A DNA stretch of 64,000 nucleotides from an uncultured Acidimicrobiales bacterium (GCA_937922045.1 CAKZXA010000054.1:99797-163796), one strand, 5' to 3'; shown: positions 28,294 through 38,044, numbered from the stretch's first letter. The notes: generated from the sequence alone by a model not told the origin. Program-made: numbers and translations.

Positions 28294-29628
28294 GTGGAAA
28301 ACAATTTGAAGGCAGCAGTCGGGGGCAGCGCCCTCGACATCGAACTTGAGCGTGCGCGCAAACGGTACGCGGCAGCACGACCGGTGAGCGAAGGGCAAGC
28401 CGCGATGGCAAGCAACTTCCTGCCCGCCGGATCAACGCGATCGGTGTTGGATTTCCCGCCGTTCCCGTTCCGCGTCGCTGAGGCCTATGGCGCTCGGCTG
28501 ATCGATGTCGACGGACACGAATATGTTGATCTGCTCGGTGACTACACCGCCGGTCTTCTCGGGCACAACCCTGCGCCGGTCGCTGATGCGGTTACCAAGG
28601 CATTGGCCCGGGGTTGGTCGCTAGGAGCGATCGCCGACGAGGAGCATCTTCTGGCTGAGGAGCTTTGCAACCGCTTTCCTTCCCTACAGCTAATGCGGTT
28701 TACGAACTCCGGTTCCGAGGCCAATCTGATGGCGATCGGCGTCGCTCGCCATCACACCGGACGCTCCAAGGTGCTGGTCTTCGACGGTGCCTATCATGGC
28801 GGCCCGCTCTATTTCGGAAAGGGCGGCGAGGCCCTTCTCGCCCCCTTCGAGTATGTGCGGTGTCCGTTCAACGACCTCGACGCGGTGACGAGGGCCCTCG
28901 CTGAACATCTCGACATTGCCTGCATACTCGTCGAGCCCATGATGGGTTCCGGCGGATGCATTCCAGGTCGGCACGATTTTCTGGCCGGCCTTCGCGATGT
29001 GTGTAGAGATACCGGTGTCGTGTTGATCTTTGATGAGGTCATGACCTCACGCATGTCGATAGGTGGGGCTCAGCGTCGTCTAGCGGTCCGTCCCGACCTG
29101 ACCACCCTCGGCAAGTATTTGGGCGGCGGGTTCTCCTTCGGTGCCTTCGGGGGAAGGGCCGACATCATGTCGGCCTTTGACCCGGCCCGCGGTGGCACGC
29201 TTACCCATGGCGGCACCTTCAACAACAACGTGGCGACGATGACAGCTGGCCTGGCCGCAGTGGAGATGCTCACACCGGAGGCCCTCGATGAGCTGTTCGA
29301 CCTTGGTGAATCCACCCGTTTCCGTCTGGCCAAGGTGGCCGAACCGTTCGGACTGTCGGTCACCGGCTGGGGATCTCTCATGAACCTCCATGCCACCGCA
29401 GTTGATGTGCGACGGCCCGCTGATCTTGAGGACACCGATCCCAGGATCGGGGAGCTTCTGTTCCTCAATCTGCTTGAACGTGGCTTCTACATCGCTCCTC
29501 GCGGCTTTATCGCTCTCTCATTGGCTGTAAGTCATAGCGATGTGGAGGCCTTTGCTGAGGCCTTTGATGACAGCCTCGGGCACATGGTTGAAGTGGACGC
29601 GTTGGCGGCTATCCAACACCAACGCTAG
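28294..29628 (+). CDS. Class III aminotransferase, glutamate-1-semialdehyde aminomutase-like
   Basis: 444 residues from GTG 28294. PLP enzyme of the HemL/class III group: FTNSGSEANLMAIGVARHHTG, VLVFDGAYHG, ILVEPMMGSGG, IFDEVMTSRM and the PLP lysine in LGKYLGGGFSFGAFGG. It is not set in a haem operon, so a role as a general omega-aminotransferase or aminomutase is as likely as tetrapyrrole synthesis. Confidence 0.85.
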   Translation: MENNLKAAVGGSALDIELERARKRYAAARPVSEGQAAMASNFLPAGSTRSVLDFPPFPFRVAEAYGARLIDVDGHEYVDLLGDYTAGLLGHNPAPVADAVTKALARGWSLGAIADEEHLLAEELCNRFPSLQLMRFTNSGSEANLMAIGVARHHTGRSKVLVFDGAYHGGPLYFGKGGEALLAPFEYVRCPFNDLDAVTRALAEHLDIACILVEPMMGSGGCIPGRHDFLAGLRDVCRDTGVVLIFDEVMTSRMSIGGAQRRLAVRPDLTTLGKYLGGGFSFGAFGGRADIMSAFDPARGGTLTHGGTFNNNVATMTAGLAAVEMLTPEALDELFDLGESTRFRLAKVAEPFGLSVTGWGSLMNLHATAVDVRRPADLEDTDPRIGELLFLNLLERGFYIAPRGFIALSLAVSHSDVEAFAEAFDDSLGHMVEVDALAAIQHQR

Positions 29629-29857
29629 ATCACTGGGTAGAATTACTCAGCAAGCGAAGAATGGGCTGAGAACGCTAGTTGTCGGCCGGTCACGTGGGGC
29701 GGTACGACGTCGCGTGAGACTTCGGACGCAGTCTGCCTAACGCACGTAGGGTTCGGATCTTCAGTCTCGTACCATGGGTGACCGCCTGCTGAGTGCGTTT
29801 TTGCGCGTCGGCGGATGTGAAGAGATAGATGTTTGAAAGACAACAGAGGAGCTCGCC

Positions 29858-30154
29858 ATGGCCAAACAACGATCGAGCTTCGCGAAGTTGCAGCGTGATA
29901 AAGCCAAGAAGGAACGCGCCGCCCTAAAGCGCGCCAGCCGGCAGGACCGCAATGCTGATAGCGAAGTAGCAGGAACAGTAGAAGAGAAGCCCGACAACGC
30001 CATCGAGATGGTGTCAGGCGAAGGTGAACCGTCGCCCCAAGAGTTGCTTTCGTTGGTCGAAGACCTTCATCAGCGTCGTGCCGCAGGCACGATCAGCGAG
30101 GACGACTTCGAAGAGGCGAAGATCGAGCTCTTCGCCCGCCTTCAGGTGAGCTAA
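29858..30154 (+). CDS. Small basic protein with SHOCT-like C-terminus
   Basis: 98 residues. The N-terminal 32 are strongly basic (KLQRDKAKKERAALKRASRQ). The middle is acidic, and the C-terminal 30 residues (LVEDLHQRRAAGTISEDDFE) resemble SHOCT. ATG 29858 follows GAGGAGCT. Function unknown; an RNA- or DNA-associated role is only a guess from charge. Confidence 0.65.
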   Translation: MAKQRSSFAKLQRDKAKKERAALKRASRQDRNADSEVAGTVEEKPDNAIEMVSGEGEPSPQELLSLVEDLHQRRAAGTISEDDFEEAKIELFARLQVS

Positions 30155-30185
30155 TCCACTTCTGAACCTCGCAACGTGTGACGTT

Positions 30186-30223
30186 GAAGGGACATGTCCT
30201 CGGGCGTGTCCCTTCGCAGTTTT
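30186..30223 (+). terminator. Rho-independent-type hairpin after the small basic protein gene
   Basis: A perfect 9-bp stem GAAGGGACA/TGTCCCTTC, a 12-nt loop, then GCAGTTTT. It lies 32 bp after the small gene. Confidence 0.65.
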
Positions 30224-30243
30224 GCCAGAAGGGAAGGTGATGG

Positions 30244-30846
30244 ATGGGATTCAGTGAGCAGTGGCAGCAGTGGCGGGCCCGTGTGGATCTCGACGAATAC
30301 GACGAGCGCTGGAATCGTCAACAAGCAGACGGCGCATCCGTTCATGGCGAAGCCGACTTCGTCATGAACTATGAAGGCCAGCGAGTCCTCGATGCCGGAT
30401 GCGGTATGGGCCGAGTCGCTATCGAGCTCCACCGGCGAGGCCGGTCGGTTGTTGGCGTCGACAACGATGGCGACATGCTGGCCTACGCGGCAAGGCGGGA
30501 ACCTGCGATCCAATGGGTGGTCGGTGATCTTGCTGCCACCGACCTCGAGCAACGCTTCGACATCATCGTGCTGGCTGGCAACGTACTCGTCTTCGCTGAG
30601 CCAAGGGATCGGGGCGCGGTCGTCGCCAATCTGGCCGGCCACCTAGCTGATGGAGGCGTACTGATCAGCGGTGCGACCTACGGCGTCGATTTCTCGGCCG
30701 GACTGACCCTCGATTCCTACGACCAGTGGTGCGCTGAGGAAGGCCTTGAGCTGGCCACACGTCACGCCACGTGGGACGGCGACGGTTTCGATGGTGGCGA
30801 CTACGCTGTTTCTGTGCACCGCCGGCAGGCCAGCCCATCCGCCTGA
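30244..30846 (+). CDS. Class I SAM-dependent methyltransferase
   Basis: 200 residues. Motif I is VLDAGCGMGRVAIELHRRG, with the acidic residue in VVGVDNDGDML and the later motif FDIIVLAGNVLVF. It is a compact methyltransferase of unknown substrate. ATG 30244 is preceded by GAAGG. Confidence 0.82.
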   Translation: MGFSEQWQQWRARVDLDEYDERWNRQQADGASVHGEADFVMNYEGQRVLDAGCGMGRVAIELHRRGRSVVGVDNDGDMLAYAARREPAIQWVVGDLAATDLEQRFDIIVLAGNVLVFAEPRDRGAVVANLAGHLADGGVLISGATYGVDFSAGLTLDSYDQWCAEEGLELATRHATWDGDGFDGGDYAVSVHRRQASPSA

Positions 30847-30905
30847 GTCGTGCGGCCGGGCGTGGCGCCTAGTTCCCCGCAGAGTGTCGCTGCCAGGCGA
30901 AGAGA

Positions 30906-33900
30906 TCAGGCAATCCCACCCTGGCGGGCCACGGCGGCGAGGGAGCGGTCGATTCGTTGCCTGCTGACCTTGGGAGCATCCGAGGCCCGCAGGTGCTGGG
31001 CGAAGAGGAGAATGCGTAATTCCTCGATCTGCCAGCGGATGTCGTCGAGTTCGTCGGTGGGCCCTAGCTGCTTCACGAGCTCGCGGTAGCGTTGCTCGAC
31101 GGCTACACAGTCAGCGGCCTTGGTGAGGTCGAGCTGTGGGTTCTCAGCCAGGCGTGAAAGGCGGTAGGTGAGGCCGTCGAGGTAACGGGCCACATCGTGC
31201 AGTCGGCCGAGGCCGTGCCGGAGCGCCATGCCAGGAAAGGCCAGCCTGCGGTAGTGGGCTGAAGCATCCCGGACCGAGACCTCAAAGGATGCGTTCGAAA
31301 GGGCGTCAAGCTCGTGTTCGACCGGGAGTGCGGAGGCGACGAGCTGCTCGACCGCATGAGCCGCAACGGTGAGGTCGGCGTTGAACCGGTCGGCGGCATG
31401 CGCTGTCAGCTGCTCGAAGCCAGCGGCGGTGAGGGGAGAGGAGCCGAAATCGATCATGATCGCGTCGAGAACGGCGTTGACGGCATCGTCATACCACTGC
31501 GCTTTCGATTGGGCCGGAGGGGAGAGCAGCTGCAGTTTTGTCTGTTGAGACAGCTCCCGATCGAGGCGGCGCAGAGGGGAAGGTAGCCGGAAGCGGAGCA
31601 GGCGGCGGACAGCGTCCCAGTGAACATCGGCCCGCTCATCGATCGATGTGAGGTAGCGGATTGAGACCGAATCGCCGTCGTCGATAAGGGAGGGGTAGGC
31701 GACAACCTTGTGTCCGGCTGTTTCGGTGGTTACTTCCATTGGAAGGTCGCCGAAGTCCCAGGCTCGAAGGCCAGACCGTTCGAGGTCGTTGCCCTGGGCT
31801 GAAAGTTCGGCCACTGCCTGTTTCGACTGATCGTCGAGTATCCGTTGCACCTCGGCGAGTGACTTCCCCTCGGCCAGAAGTTCCCTGTCGCTGTTGATGA
31901 CCCGGAACGTGAGCCGCAGGTGTTCGGGGACGCGGTCCCAGTCGAAGTCGTCGACGGAGATACGGATCCCGACCTCTTTGCCGAGGCGTTGGGCCAGCGA
32001 TTGGGTGATCGAACCGCCTTCGGCCGGATCGAGCTGATCTACGATCGCCGCTGCCGTGTCGGCTACTGGTGTGAGGCCTTTGCGCATGTCCTTTGGCAGC
32101 GAACGAAGGAGGGCGGCCACCAGCTCCAAACGCTGACCGGGCACCGACCAGGTAAAGGGCTCGCGGTCTAGCTGGGGGAGAAGCTCGACCGGCACGTGAA
32201 GACTGATTCCGTCGAGATGACTTGCGGCATCAAAGGCGTAGGCCAACTCCAGCTCCGACCCGCCGACCGGCCAACTGTCGGGGAATTGGTCTGGATCGAT
32301 CGGTGCCGCATCAGGTTCGAGGAGGTCGGCGATGGAAAGATGGAAAAGCTCAGGCTCGGTCTTGCTGGTCGTCTTCCACCACGCAGCGAAGTGAGCGCCT
32401 GAGGTTACGTCCGAAGGAAGTCGCTGATCGAAGAAGGCGTGAAGCCGTTCTTGTTCGACGAGAAGATCACGGCGTCGGCTGCGAGCCTCGAACTCTTCCA
32501 TATCGGCGACGAGGTCGGCGTTGTGGTTGACGAAGTCGTGGTGGGTCGACCAGTCTGACTCGACCAAGGCATGGTGAATGAACAGCTCTCGGGCCAGTTC
32601 AGGATTGACGCTACCGACGGTTACCCGCCTACCGCTGATCAGCGGTAGGCCATAGAGGGTGGCTGATTCGACACAGGTCGCCACGCCGTCATCGCTGTTC
32701 CAATCTGGCGGACCATAGGAATAGGTCAGCAGATGTTCAGCCTGCGATTCGGCCCAGCTCGGATCGATCGGCGCAGCCATCGAAGCCCACAAGCGGTTGG
32801 TCTCGATGAGCTCAGCGGCCATGAGCCACTTTGGCGCAGCCTTCGACAGGGTTGAACGGCGTCCGATAGCGAAGCGAGACCCCCGTGCGCCGAGGTATTC
32901 GCTTGGGCCCGATGAACGGCGCCGACCCTTGGCCTTGTTGCGCTCAGCGTCCTGTTTGAGCTTCCGTTCGTGCTTAACGTCCTTGGTGCCTATGTGCGAG
33001 AGAAGACCAGCGAGCAGCGCCCGGTGGAAGGTGTCGTGGTTCGCCTTGTTAGATCCACTCGTATAGCCGAGATCCTTGATCGTCTCTCGGAGCTGCTTGT
33101 GCGTATCCTGCCATTCGCGCACACGGTTGTAGTTGATGAACTCCCGATGGCACAGGCGGCGGAACTGATTCGATGAACGTTTCTTACGTTCGCTCTGCAG
33201 GTACCGCCAGAGGTTCAAGAGGGCGATGAAATCGGAGTTCTCGTCGGCGAAACGTGCGTGGGAGTTGTCGGCTTCGCCCTGGGTGTTGGATGGGCGCTCA
33301 CGTGGGTCCTGGATGGAGAGCCCGGCCACGATGATAAGGACCTCGTTGAGGCCACCATTGTCGGCGGCCTCCAGGATCATTCGGCCGAAACGAGGGTCGA
33401 TAGGCAGCTTTGCGAGCTCGCGTCCCGTCGGGGTCAACCATTGCTTCGTGAACTCATGCTCGGGATTGAGAGCGTGCAGTTCTTCGAGAAGGTTGATGCC
33501 GTCGACTATGTTTCGATGATCGGGAGGGTCGAGGAAGGGGAAGGCTGCTACATCGCCCAACCCGAGCGACGCCATCTGCAGGATCACGGAGGCCAGGTTG
33601 GTTCGGCGAATCTCGGGATCGGTGAACTCAGGTCTGGCGTCGTAGTCGTCTTCGGCGTAGAGACGTACACAGATGCCAGGGCCGATCCGTCCACAACGTC
33701 CCGCCCGTTGATCGGCGGAGGCTTGCGATATCTTCTCGATTGGGAGGCGTTGGACCTTGGTCCGCTGATTGAATCGAGAGATGCGGGCATTGCCCGGGTC
33801 GATCACGTAGCGGATACCCGGCACGGTGACGGAGGTTTCGGCCACGTTGGTGGCCAGCACGATTCGTCGCCCTTTGTGGGCTTGGAAGACGCGGTGTTGT

Positions 33901-34751
33901 TCGGCTGACGAGAGACGGGCATAGAGGGGAAAGATCTCGGTTTGGTGCAGGTTGAGATCACTCAGCGCATCAGCTGCTTCTCGAATATTGCGCTCGCCGG
34001 CGAGAAAGACGAGCATGTCGCCCTCTCCCTCGCGGGATAGAGCGGTAACCGCCTTGCAGATACCGTCGACCTCGCTCAAACCGTTGCCCCCTAGCGGATC
34101 GCTCAAGGGCTCGTAGCGGGTCTCAACCGGGAAGCTTCGGCCTGATACTTCGACGACGGGAGCGTTGTCGAAGTGCTCCGAGAATCGTTCGGTGTCGATG
34201 GTTGCCGAGGTGATGATGACCTTGAGATCCGGGCGGCGGGGGAGTAGCTGCTTGAGATAGCCGAGGATGAAGTCGATGTTGAGGCTGCGCTCGTGAGCTT
34301 CGTCGATAATGAGTGTGTCGTAGCGGCGCAGGAGGCGATCTCGCTGGAGCTCGGCGAGCAGGATGCCGTCGGTCATTACCTTGATGAGGGTCTGGCTGCT
34401 GACTCGGTCGTTGAAGCGGACGGTGAAACCGATCTGATCGCCAACCTTGGTCTCGGTCTCCTCAGCGAGGCGCTCAGCGATTGAACGCGCCGCGAGGCGG
34501 CGCGGTTGGGTGTGGCCGATGAGGCCTTCGCGCCCTCGACCCGCTTCGAGGCAGAGCTTTGGGAGCTGGGTGCTCTTACCCGAGCCGGTTTCGCCTGCGA
34601 CGATGAGTACCTGGCTCGCACTGATTGCTTCGAGCAGCTCGTCGCGTCGCTCGACGACGGGCAGCTCAGCCGGGTAATTCAGCTGGCCGAGAAGGAGCTC
34701 AGCGGAGGCGCTGGTGGCGGCGGCTGTGTTCTCAGCGGCACTGGTGGGCAC
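30906..34751 (-). CDS. hrpA: ATP-dependent RNA helicase, HrpA type (DEAH)
   Basis: 1281 residues, the usual HrpA length. Motif I is AGETGSGKSTQLP, Ia TQPRRLAARSIA, II DEAH (LIIDEAHERSLNIDF), III SAT, and motif VI QRAGRCGRIGPG. The helicase core is followed by the HA2/OB part and the long HrpA-specific C-terminal domain (DUF3418-like). Bacterial HrpA proteins act in RNA processing and ribosome rescue. A downstream unknown gene product lies upstream on the same strand with 16 bp between them, suggesting one transcript. Confidence 0.93.
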   Translation of the reverse strand: MPTSAAENTAAATSASAELLLGQLNYPAELPVVERRDELLEAISASQVLIVAGETGSGKSTQLPKLCLEAGRGREGLIGHTQPRRLAARSIAERLAEETETKVGDQIGFTVRFNDRVSSQTLIKVMTDGILLAELQRDRLLRRYDTLIIDEAHERSLNIDFILGYLKQLLPRRPDLKVIITSATIDTERFSEHFDNAPVVEVSGRSFPVETRYEPLSDPLGGNGLSEVDGICKAVTALSREGEGDMLVFLAGERNIREAADALSDLNLHQTEIFPLYARLSSAEQHRVFQAHKGRRIVLATNVAETSVTVPGIRYVIDPGNARISRFNQRTKVQRLPIEKISQASADQRAGRCGRIGPGICVRLYAEDDYDARPEFTDPEIRRTNLASVILQMASLGLGDVAAFPFLDPPDHRNIVDGINLLEELHALNPEHEFTKQWLTPTGRELAKLPIDPRFGRMILEAADNGGLNEVLIIVAGLSIQDPRERPSNTQGEADNSHARFADENSDFIALLNLWRYLQSERKKRSSNQFRRLCHREFINYNRVREWQDTHKQLRETIKDLGYTSGSNKANHDTFHRALLAGLLSHIGTKDVKHERKLKQDAERNKAKGRRRSSGPSEYLGARGSRFAIGRRSTLSKAAPKWLMAAELIETNRLWASMAAPIDPSWAESQAEHLLTYSYGPPDWNSDDGVATCVESATLYGLPLISGRRVTVGSVNPELARELFIHHALVESDWSTHHDFVNHNADLVADMEEFEARSRRRDLLVEQERLHAFFDQRLPSDVTSGAHFAAWWKTTSKTEPELFHLSIADLLEPDAAPIDPDQFPDSWPVGGSELELAYAFDAASHLDGISLHVPVELLPQLDREPFTWSVPGQRLELVAALLRSLPKDMRKGLTPVADTAAAIVDQLDPAEGGSITQSLAQRLGKEVGIRISVDDFDWDRVPEHLRLTFRVINSDRELLAEGKSLAEVQRILDDQSKQAVAELSAQGNDLERSGLRAWDFGDLPMEVTTETAGHKVVAYPSLIDDGDSVSIRYLTSIDERADVHWDAVRRLLRFRLPSPLRRLDRELSQQTKLQLLSPPAQSKAQWYDDAVNAVLDAIMIDFGSSPLTAAGFEQLTAHAADRFNADLTVAAHAVEQLVASALPVEHELDALSNASFEVSVRDASAHYRRLAFPGMALRHGLGRLHDVARYLDGLTYRLSRLAENPQLDLTKAADCVAVEQRYRELVKQLGPTDELDDIRWQIEELRILLFAQHLRASDAPKVSRQRIDRSLAAVARQGGIA

Positions 34752-34767
34752 GGTCGGGTCCTGTGGC

Positions 34768-35331
34768 TTAGAGATCGCCGAGCCATACCGGGGCCCGGTC
34801 GAGCAGGAAGTCGCTCACGTTGTAGCAACGATCGAACACGTCGCACAGCGATTCTCGTTGCATGAAGACATCGTCGAGGTTGAGTTCGAGGCCAGCGGTG
34901 ATCGAGAGGGTGCGCTCCGAAGCGTCGGTCACCTCGATCGTTGAGTCGATGGCGGCGACCTTCAAGGGAAGCTCGGCACCGCCGACACCGGCGAGGTCCG
35001 TGGCGAGCACGAGCAGATCGGGCGCCTGAGCGAGCGGAGGCAGCGTCCAGGTGAAGACGAGTGGAATGGTGAGACCGGTTTGCGGTTCCTCCATTTCCTG
35101 CAGTTCATACACTACATCTTCAAAGGCGAGCACAGTTCGAGGGTCGAGCTCAAGGGCTAGATGGAGATCGAGCGGGCCTCCACACGCGCGCTCGGGATGA
35201 AGGTCGACCTCCCATGCCTGCCGCATCGAATAGGTTTCGATGAAATGTCGTTCATCATGGATGTGGAACTGATGGTCAGGAGCGTGGTCCTTGAGGACGG
35301 CGACGAAGCCTGGAATGTCGATGAGTGCCAC
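34768..35331 (-). CDS. Conserved-looking protein of unknown function
   Basis: 187 residues from GTG 35331, with AGGAGAAG a short distance upstream. It contains mixed alpha/beta sequence with histidines clustered near the start (DHAPDHQFHIHDERHF) and no membrane helix or known motif. I do not recognise the family. It precedes hrpA by 16 bp on the same strand and may be cotranscribed. Confidence 0.5.
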   Translation of the reverse strand: MALIDIPGFVAVLKDHAPDHQFHIHDERHFIETYSMRQAWEVDLHPERACGGPLDLHLALELDPRTVLAFEDVVYELQEMEEPQTGLTIPLVFTWTLPPLAQAPDLLVLATDLAGVGGAELPLKVAAIDSTIEVTDASERTLSITAGLELNLDDVFMQRESLCDVFDRCYNVSDFLLDRAPVWLGDL

Positions 35332-35444
35332 GAAAGGTGTCTTCTCCTGAGCGACGCTGCGCTTTGCTGCTTGCTAGAGCCGGAAACGGCGAGCCACCTC
35401 GCCGCCTTCGTAGTCTAGAGGAGCGCAGGCACTAGAGTGCAGGC

Positions 35445-36197
35445 GTGAATGCCTACCGCACCCTCGATCTTTTTCGGGACCTAGCCGCCGAACTCACCGA
35501 GGCCCTGAAAGAACTAGCAGACTGGGGCGAGACGGGCGAGCGCAACCAGGAAGCGAACACCCAGTACACCCATGATGTGGTGGCCGACGAGTTGATCGTG
35601 CCTCGACTCTTGGCCGAAGGATTTTCTGTCGTCAGCGAGGAGACGGGTCGTCACGGTGATGGTGAGATCGTGGTTGTCGTCGACCCGATCGATGGCTCGA
35701 CGAATGCAGCGCGTGGCCTGCCGTGGTACGCCACCAGCATGTGCGCCGTTGATCGAGAGGGTGCGTCGGTTGGCTATGTGGCGAATCTGTCTACAGGCGA
35801 GGAATACACCGCGGTCCGCGATGACGGGGCCGAAGCCTCAACGGGTGCGTTGTCGCCGAGCGGATGCAGCGATCTAGGTAAGGCGCTGATCTCGTTCTCC
35901 GGTCTGCCACCGGAACATGGGGGATGGTCGCAGTTTCGCGTTTATGGAGCAGCGGCCTTGGATCTATGTGCGGTGGCGTCCGGTCGCTTCGACGGATTCG
36001 TCGATCCGATGAAGGCTCATGCCCCGTGGGATTATCTCGCAGCGATGCTGATCTGCCGCGAAGCCGGAGCATCGGTAGTTGATCTCGGCGGCGAGAGTCT
36101 AGAGTCGATCGATCCAGCTGTACGACGAGGTCCGGTAGCAGCGTCAACACCGGAGCTGCTCGATCAGCTTCTCGTGATGGCCTCGGGCTGGAACTAG
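35445..36197 (+). CDS. Inositol-monophosphatase-family phosphatase
   Basis: 250 residues, GTG start at 35445. Metal-binding motifs are SEETG, DPIDGSTNAARGLPWYATS (DPxDGTxN type) and the C-terminal HAPWDYLAAMLICREAG. It hydrolyses phosphate monoesters by family (inositol phosphate, fructose bisphosphate or PAP); substrate not resolvable. It is the last chromosomal gene before the tRNA-Val insertion site. Confidence 0.88.
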   Translation: MNAYRTLDLFRDLAAELTEALKELADWGETGERNQEANTQYTHDVVADELIVPRLLAEGFSVVSEETGRHGDGEIVVVVDPIDGSTNAARGLPWYATSMCAVDREGASVGYVANLSTGEEYTAVRDDGAEASTGALSPSGCSDLGKALISFSGLPPEHGGWSQFRVYGAAALDLCAVASGRFDGFVDPMKAHAPWDYLAAMLICREAGASVVDLGGESLESIDPAVRRGPVAASTPELLDQLLVMASGWN

Positions 36198-36278
36198 CCG
36201 CTCAACGTTGTGACCGACTACGAGGAGAAACGATGGGCACAGCGACCTGTCCGCTGTAGGCTGGTCCACGTCATATGA

Positions 36279-36352
36279 GGGCGTTTAACTCAGTTGGCTA
36301 GAGTGTCTCCCTTACAAGGAGAAAGTCGGGGGTTCGAGTCCCTCAACGCCCA
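36279..36352 (+). tRNA. tRNA-Val (TAC)
   Basis: Acceptor arms GGGCGTT/AACGCCC, anticodon stem TCTCC/GGAGA with loop CTTACAA (anticodon TAC at 36313-36315), T-arm GTTCGAG, encoded CCA at 36353-36355. The gene is intact and adjoins the recombinase gene of the mobile element, whose frame runs into it from the opposite strand. Confidence 0.94.
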
Positions 36353-36355
36353 CCA
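36312..36355. other. Probable attachment site (att) in tRNA-Val
   Basis: The 3' part of tRNA-Val, from the anticodon loop to CCA, directly abuts the serine recombinase gene. The rest of the tRNA is intact, as when an element regenerates the 3' end on integration. No second copy of this segment was noticed to 64 kb, so the other boundary is probably outside the window. The exact crossover core is not determined. Confidence 0.5.
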
Positions 36356-38042
36356 GAACGTGCTTACTTGAACCCCGACCCGTATAGGTGTCGGGGTTCT
36401 GTTTATTCTCGGTTCTGAAGCGGCCGCTGATCGGTCGGTTGCGGATTGCTTCGAGGTCGATCTCGATTGGGGGCTGGGCCGCTGCGCGCTCGTAGCGAGC
36501 CCGGTGTCGTTCTTCCGATGCTTCTCTGCCGATGTCTTTGAGGCGTTGGAATGGCTCGCTGAGAGTGAAGCTGATGCCGTCTTCGTCGATGTCGATTTGT
36601 TGGAAGAATGCCTGATTGAGCAGTCGACGGACTCGTGGCCCGGCGAGGAGGTAGGCCTTGTCCCAGTCTTCGGCGAGGTCGAGTGCCTGGTTGATGACTT
36701 CTCGGAGTTCGGTGTAGCGGATGCCTGCACGGGCGATGACTCGGCGGGCGTCGGTGCGTTCCTTGTCGATTCGCTGTTTTTCTTCTTTGAGGACTTCGAG
36801 GCTCATGGCGTCGGCTCGGTAGGCCTGTCCGTTTTTCTTCTCTTCGTCGGTGAGTCGTTTTAGGCGTTCTTCCTGGGCGGCGATGACTCGTTCGTTCTCT
36901 TCGTCGATTTGTTGGATGTCGTTGTCGAGCATGGTTCGTATCTGGCTGATCTCGTCCTCGGTGAGATGTTTCGTTCGGTAGAGCCCCTCTACCTTGGCTT
37001 CTACCTGTTCGGCTCGTAGGTAGCTAGTATCACAGCTGCGGTGTTGTCGTCCTCGACAGACGAAGTACGGGTAGATGGTTCCGTGGCGGTTCTTAATCTT
37101 CATTTCGTAGAAGCGGTTGCCGCACTTGCCGCAGAAGATTGTCCCTTTGAGGTAGTGGTCGTGGATCCGGTAGCGGGATCCACTCTGGTTGCGGGAGCTG
37201 AGGAGTTCTTGGACCCGGTCGAAGAGTTCCTGCTCGATGATCGGTTCGTGCACGCCTTCGTATTCTTGGTCTTTGTAGATGACTTTGCCGAGGTAGTAGC
37301 GGTTACGAAGCATCCTGTGGACTTCGTTCTTGTTGAGTGGTCGGGGTATGGCGTCGCGTCGGCGTGGCCGGGAACGGAGGCCTCGTTCGTCGAGTTCGGT
37401 GACGAGTCGTTGGATTGACCAGTCTTCGTTTGTGTAGAGCTGGAAGGCGAGCTGCACGAGCGGGGCTCGCTCTTTGTCGATGATGACGCGTGAGACGCCG
37501 CGCCCGCCGTTCTGGGCTGTGTCTCGAACGTTGAGGTAGCCGAGCGCTGGGAATCCCGGTGTGCCGCCGAGTTCGGCTTTGCGTTGCATGCCCATGGCGA
37601 CTCGTTGGCCTGAGTTCTTGACTTCGTACTCGGCGAACATGGCGAACATGCGGTGCATGAGCCAGCCCTGCGGGTTGCTGTCGTCGAAGTTCTCCATGAC
37701 CGATACCAGGCGGGCCCCGGCCGCCTCTATCTCTTGGGTCATCTGGGCGTCATCGATGGTGTTGCGGGCGAGCCGGTCGAGTTTGTAGACGATGACGTAG
37801 TCGATGGGCGTCGGGCCATGGAGATCGGCCAGGAGTCGAGCGAGTTCGACTCGCCTGTCTCGTTTGCGGCCGGATACGCCCTTTTCTTTGTAGACCTCGA
37901 CGACGTCTGCGCCGAGCTGGTCGGCTTGGCGGCGGCAGATTTCTTCTTGGGCGCTGAGTGAGAGCCCATCCTCGTTGATCCAGGTGTCGACTTGGCGGGC
38001 GGTGCTCACCCGGAGGTAGATCACGGCTCTCTTTGCGGTCAT
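36312..38042 (-). CDS. Large serine recombinase (site-specific integrase)
   Basis: 576 residues from ATG 38042 with GGAGG upstream. The resolvase domain starts RAVIYLRVSTARQ with catalytic Ser13, and continues with KLDRLARNTID. Recombinase and zinc-ribbon domains follow (IFCGKCGNRF...CRGRQHRSC), then a coiled-coil. The last ~12 residues (VEGLEPPTFSL) are simply the antisense of tRNA-Val and the stop lies in its anticodon loop, so the C-terminus is set by the integration site. The frame is open upstream to 38348, overlapping the ImmA-like gene; that part is not resolvase. Confidence 0.92.
   Translation of the reverse strand: MTAKRAVIYLRVSTARQVDTWINEDGLSLSAQEEICRRQADQLGADVVEVYKEKGVSGRKRDRRVELARLLADLHGPTPIDYVIVYKLDRLARNTIDDAQMTQEIEAAGARLVSVMENFDDSNPQGWLMHRMFAMFAEYEVKNSGQRVAMGMQRKAELGGTPGFPALGYLNVRDTAQNGGRGVSRVIIDKERAPLVQLAFQLYTNEDWSIQRLVTELDERGLRSRPRRRDAIPRPLNKNEVHRMLRNRYYLGKVIYKDQEYEGVHEPIIEQELFDRVQELLSSRNQSGSRYRIHDHYLKGTIFCGKCGNRFYEMKIKNRHGTIYPYFVCRGRQHRSCDTSYLRAEQVEAKVEGLYRTKHLTEDEISQIRTMLDNDIQQIDEENERVIAAQEERLKRLTDEEKKNGQAYRADAMSLEVLKEEKQRIDKERTDARRVIARAGIRYTELREVINQALDLAEDWDKAYLLAGPRVRRLLNQAFFQQIDIDEDGISFTLSEPFQRLKDIGREASEERHRARYERAAAQPPIEIDLEAIRNRPISGRFRTENKQNPDTYTGRGSSKHVLVGVEGLEPPTFSL
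36371..36405 (+). terminator. Terminator of tRNA-Val, inside the recombinase C-terminal codons
   Basis: Perfect 9-bp stem AACCCCGAC/GTCGGGGTT, then CTGTTTATT. It ends the tRNA transcript, and on the other strand it lies within the last codons of the recombinase gene. Confidence 0.65.
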
Positions 38043-38044
38043 GG

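Noticed and set aside
29629..29857. Possible gene between the HemL-like gene and the small basic protein
   Set aside because: Only short frames without start context; the stretch is 229 bp and probably holds a promoter.
36312..36360. Protein tail of the recombinase read as a real domain
   Set aside because: It is the antisense of tRNA-Val; such tails recur wherever frames read through tRNA genes.
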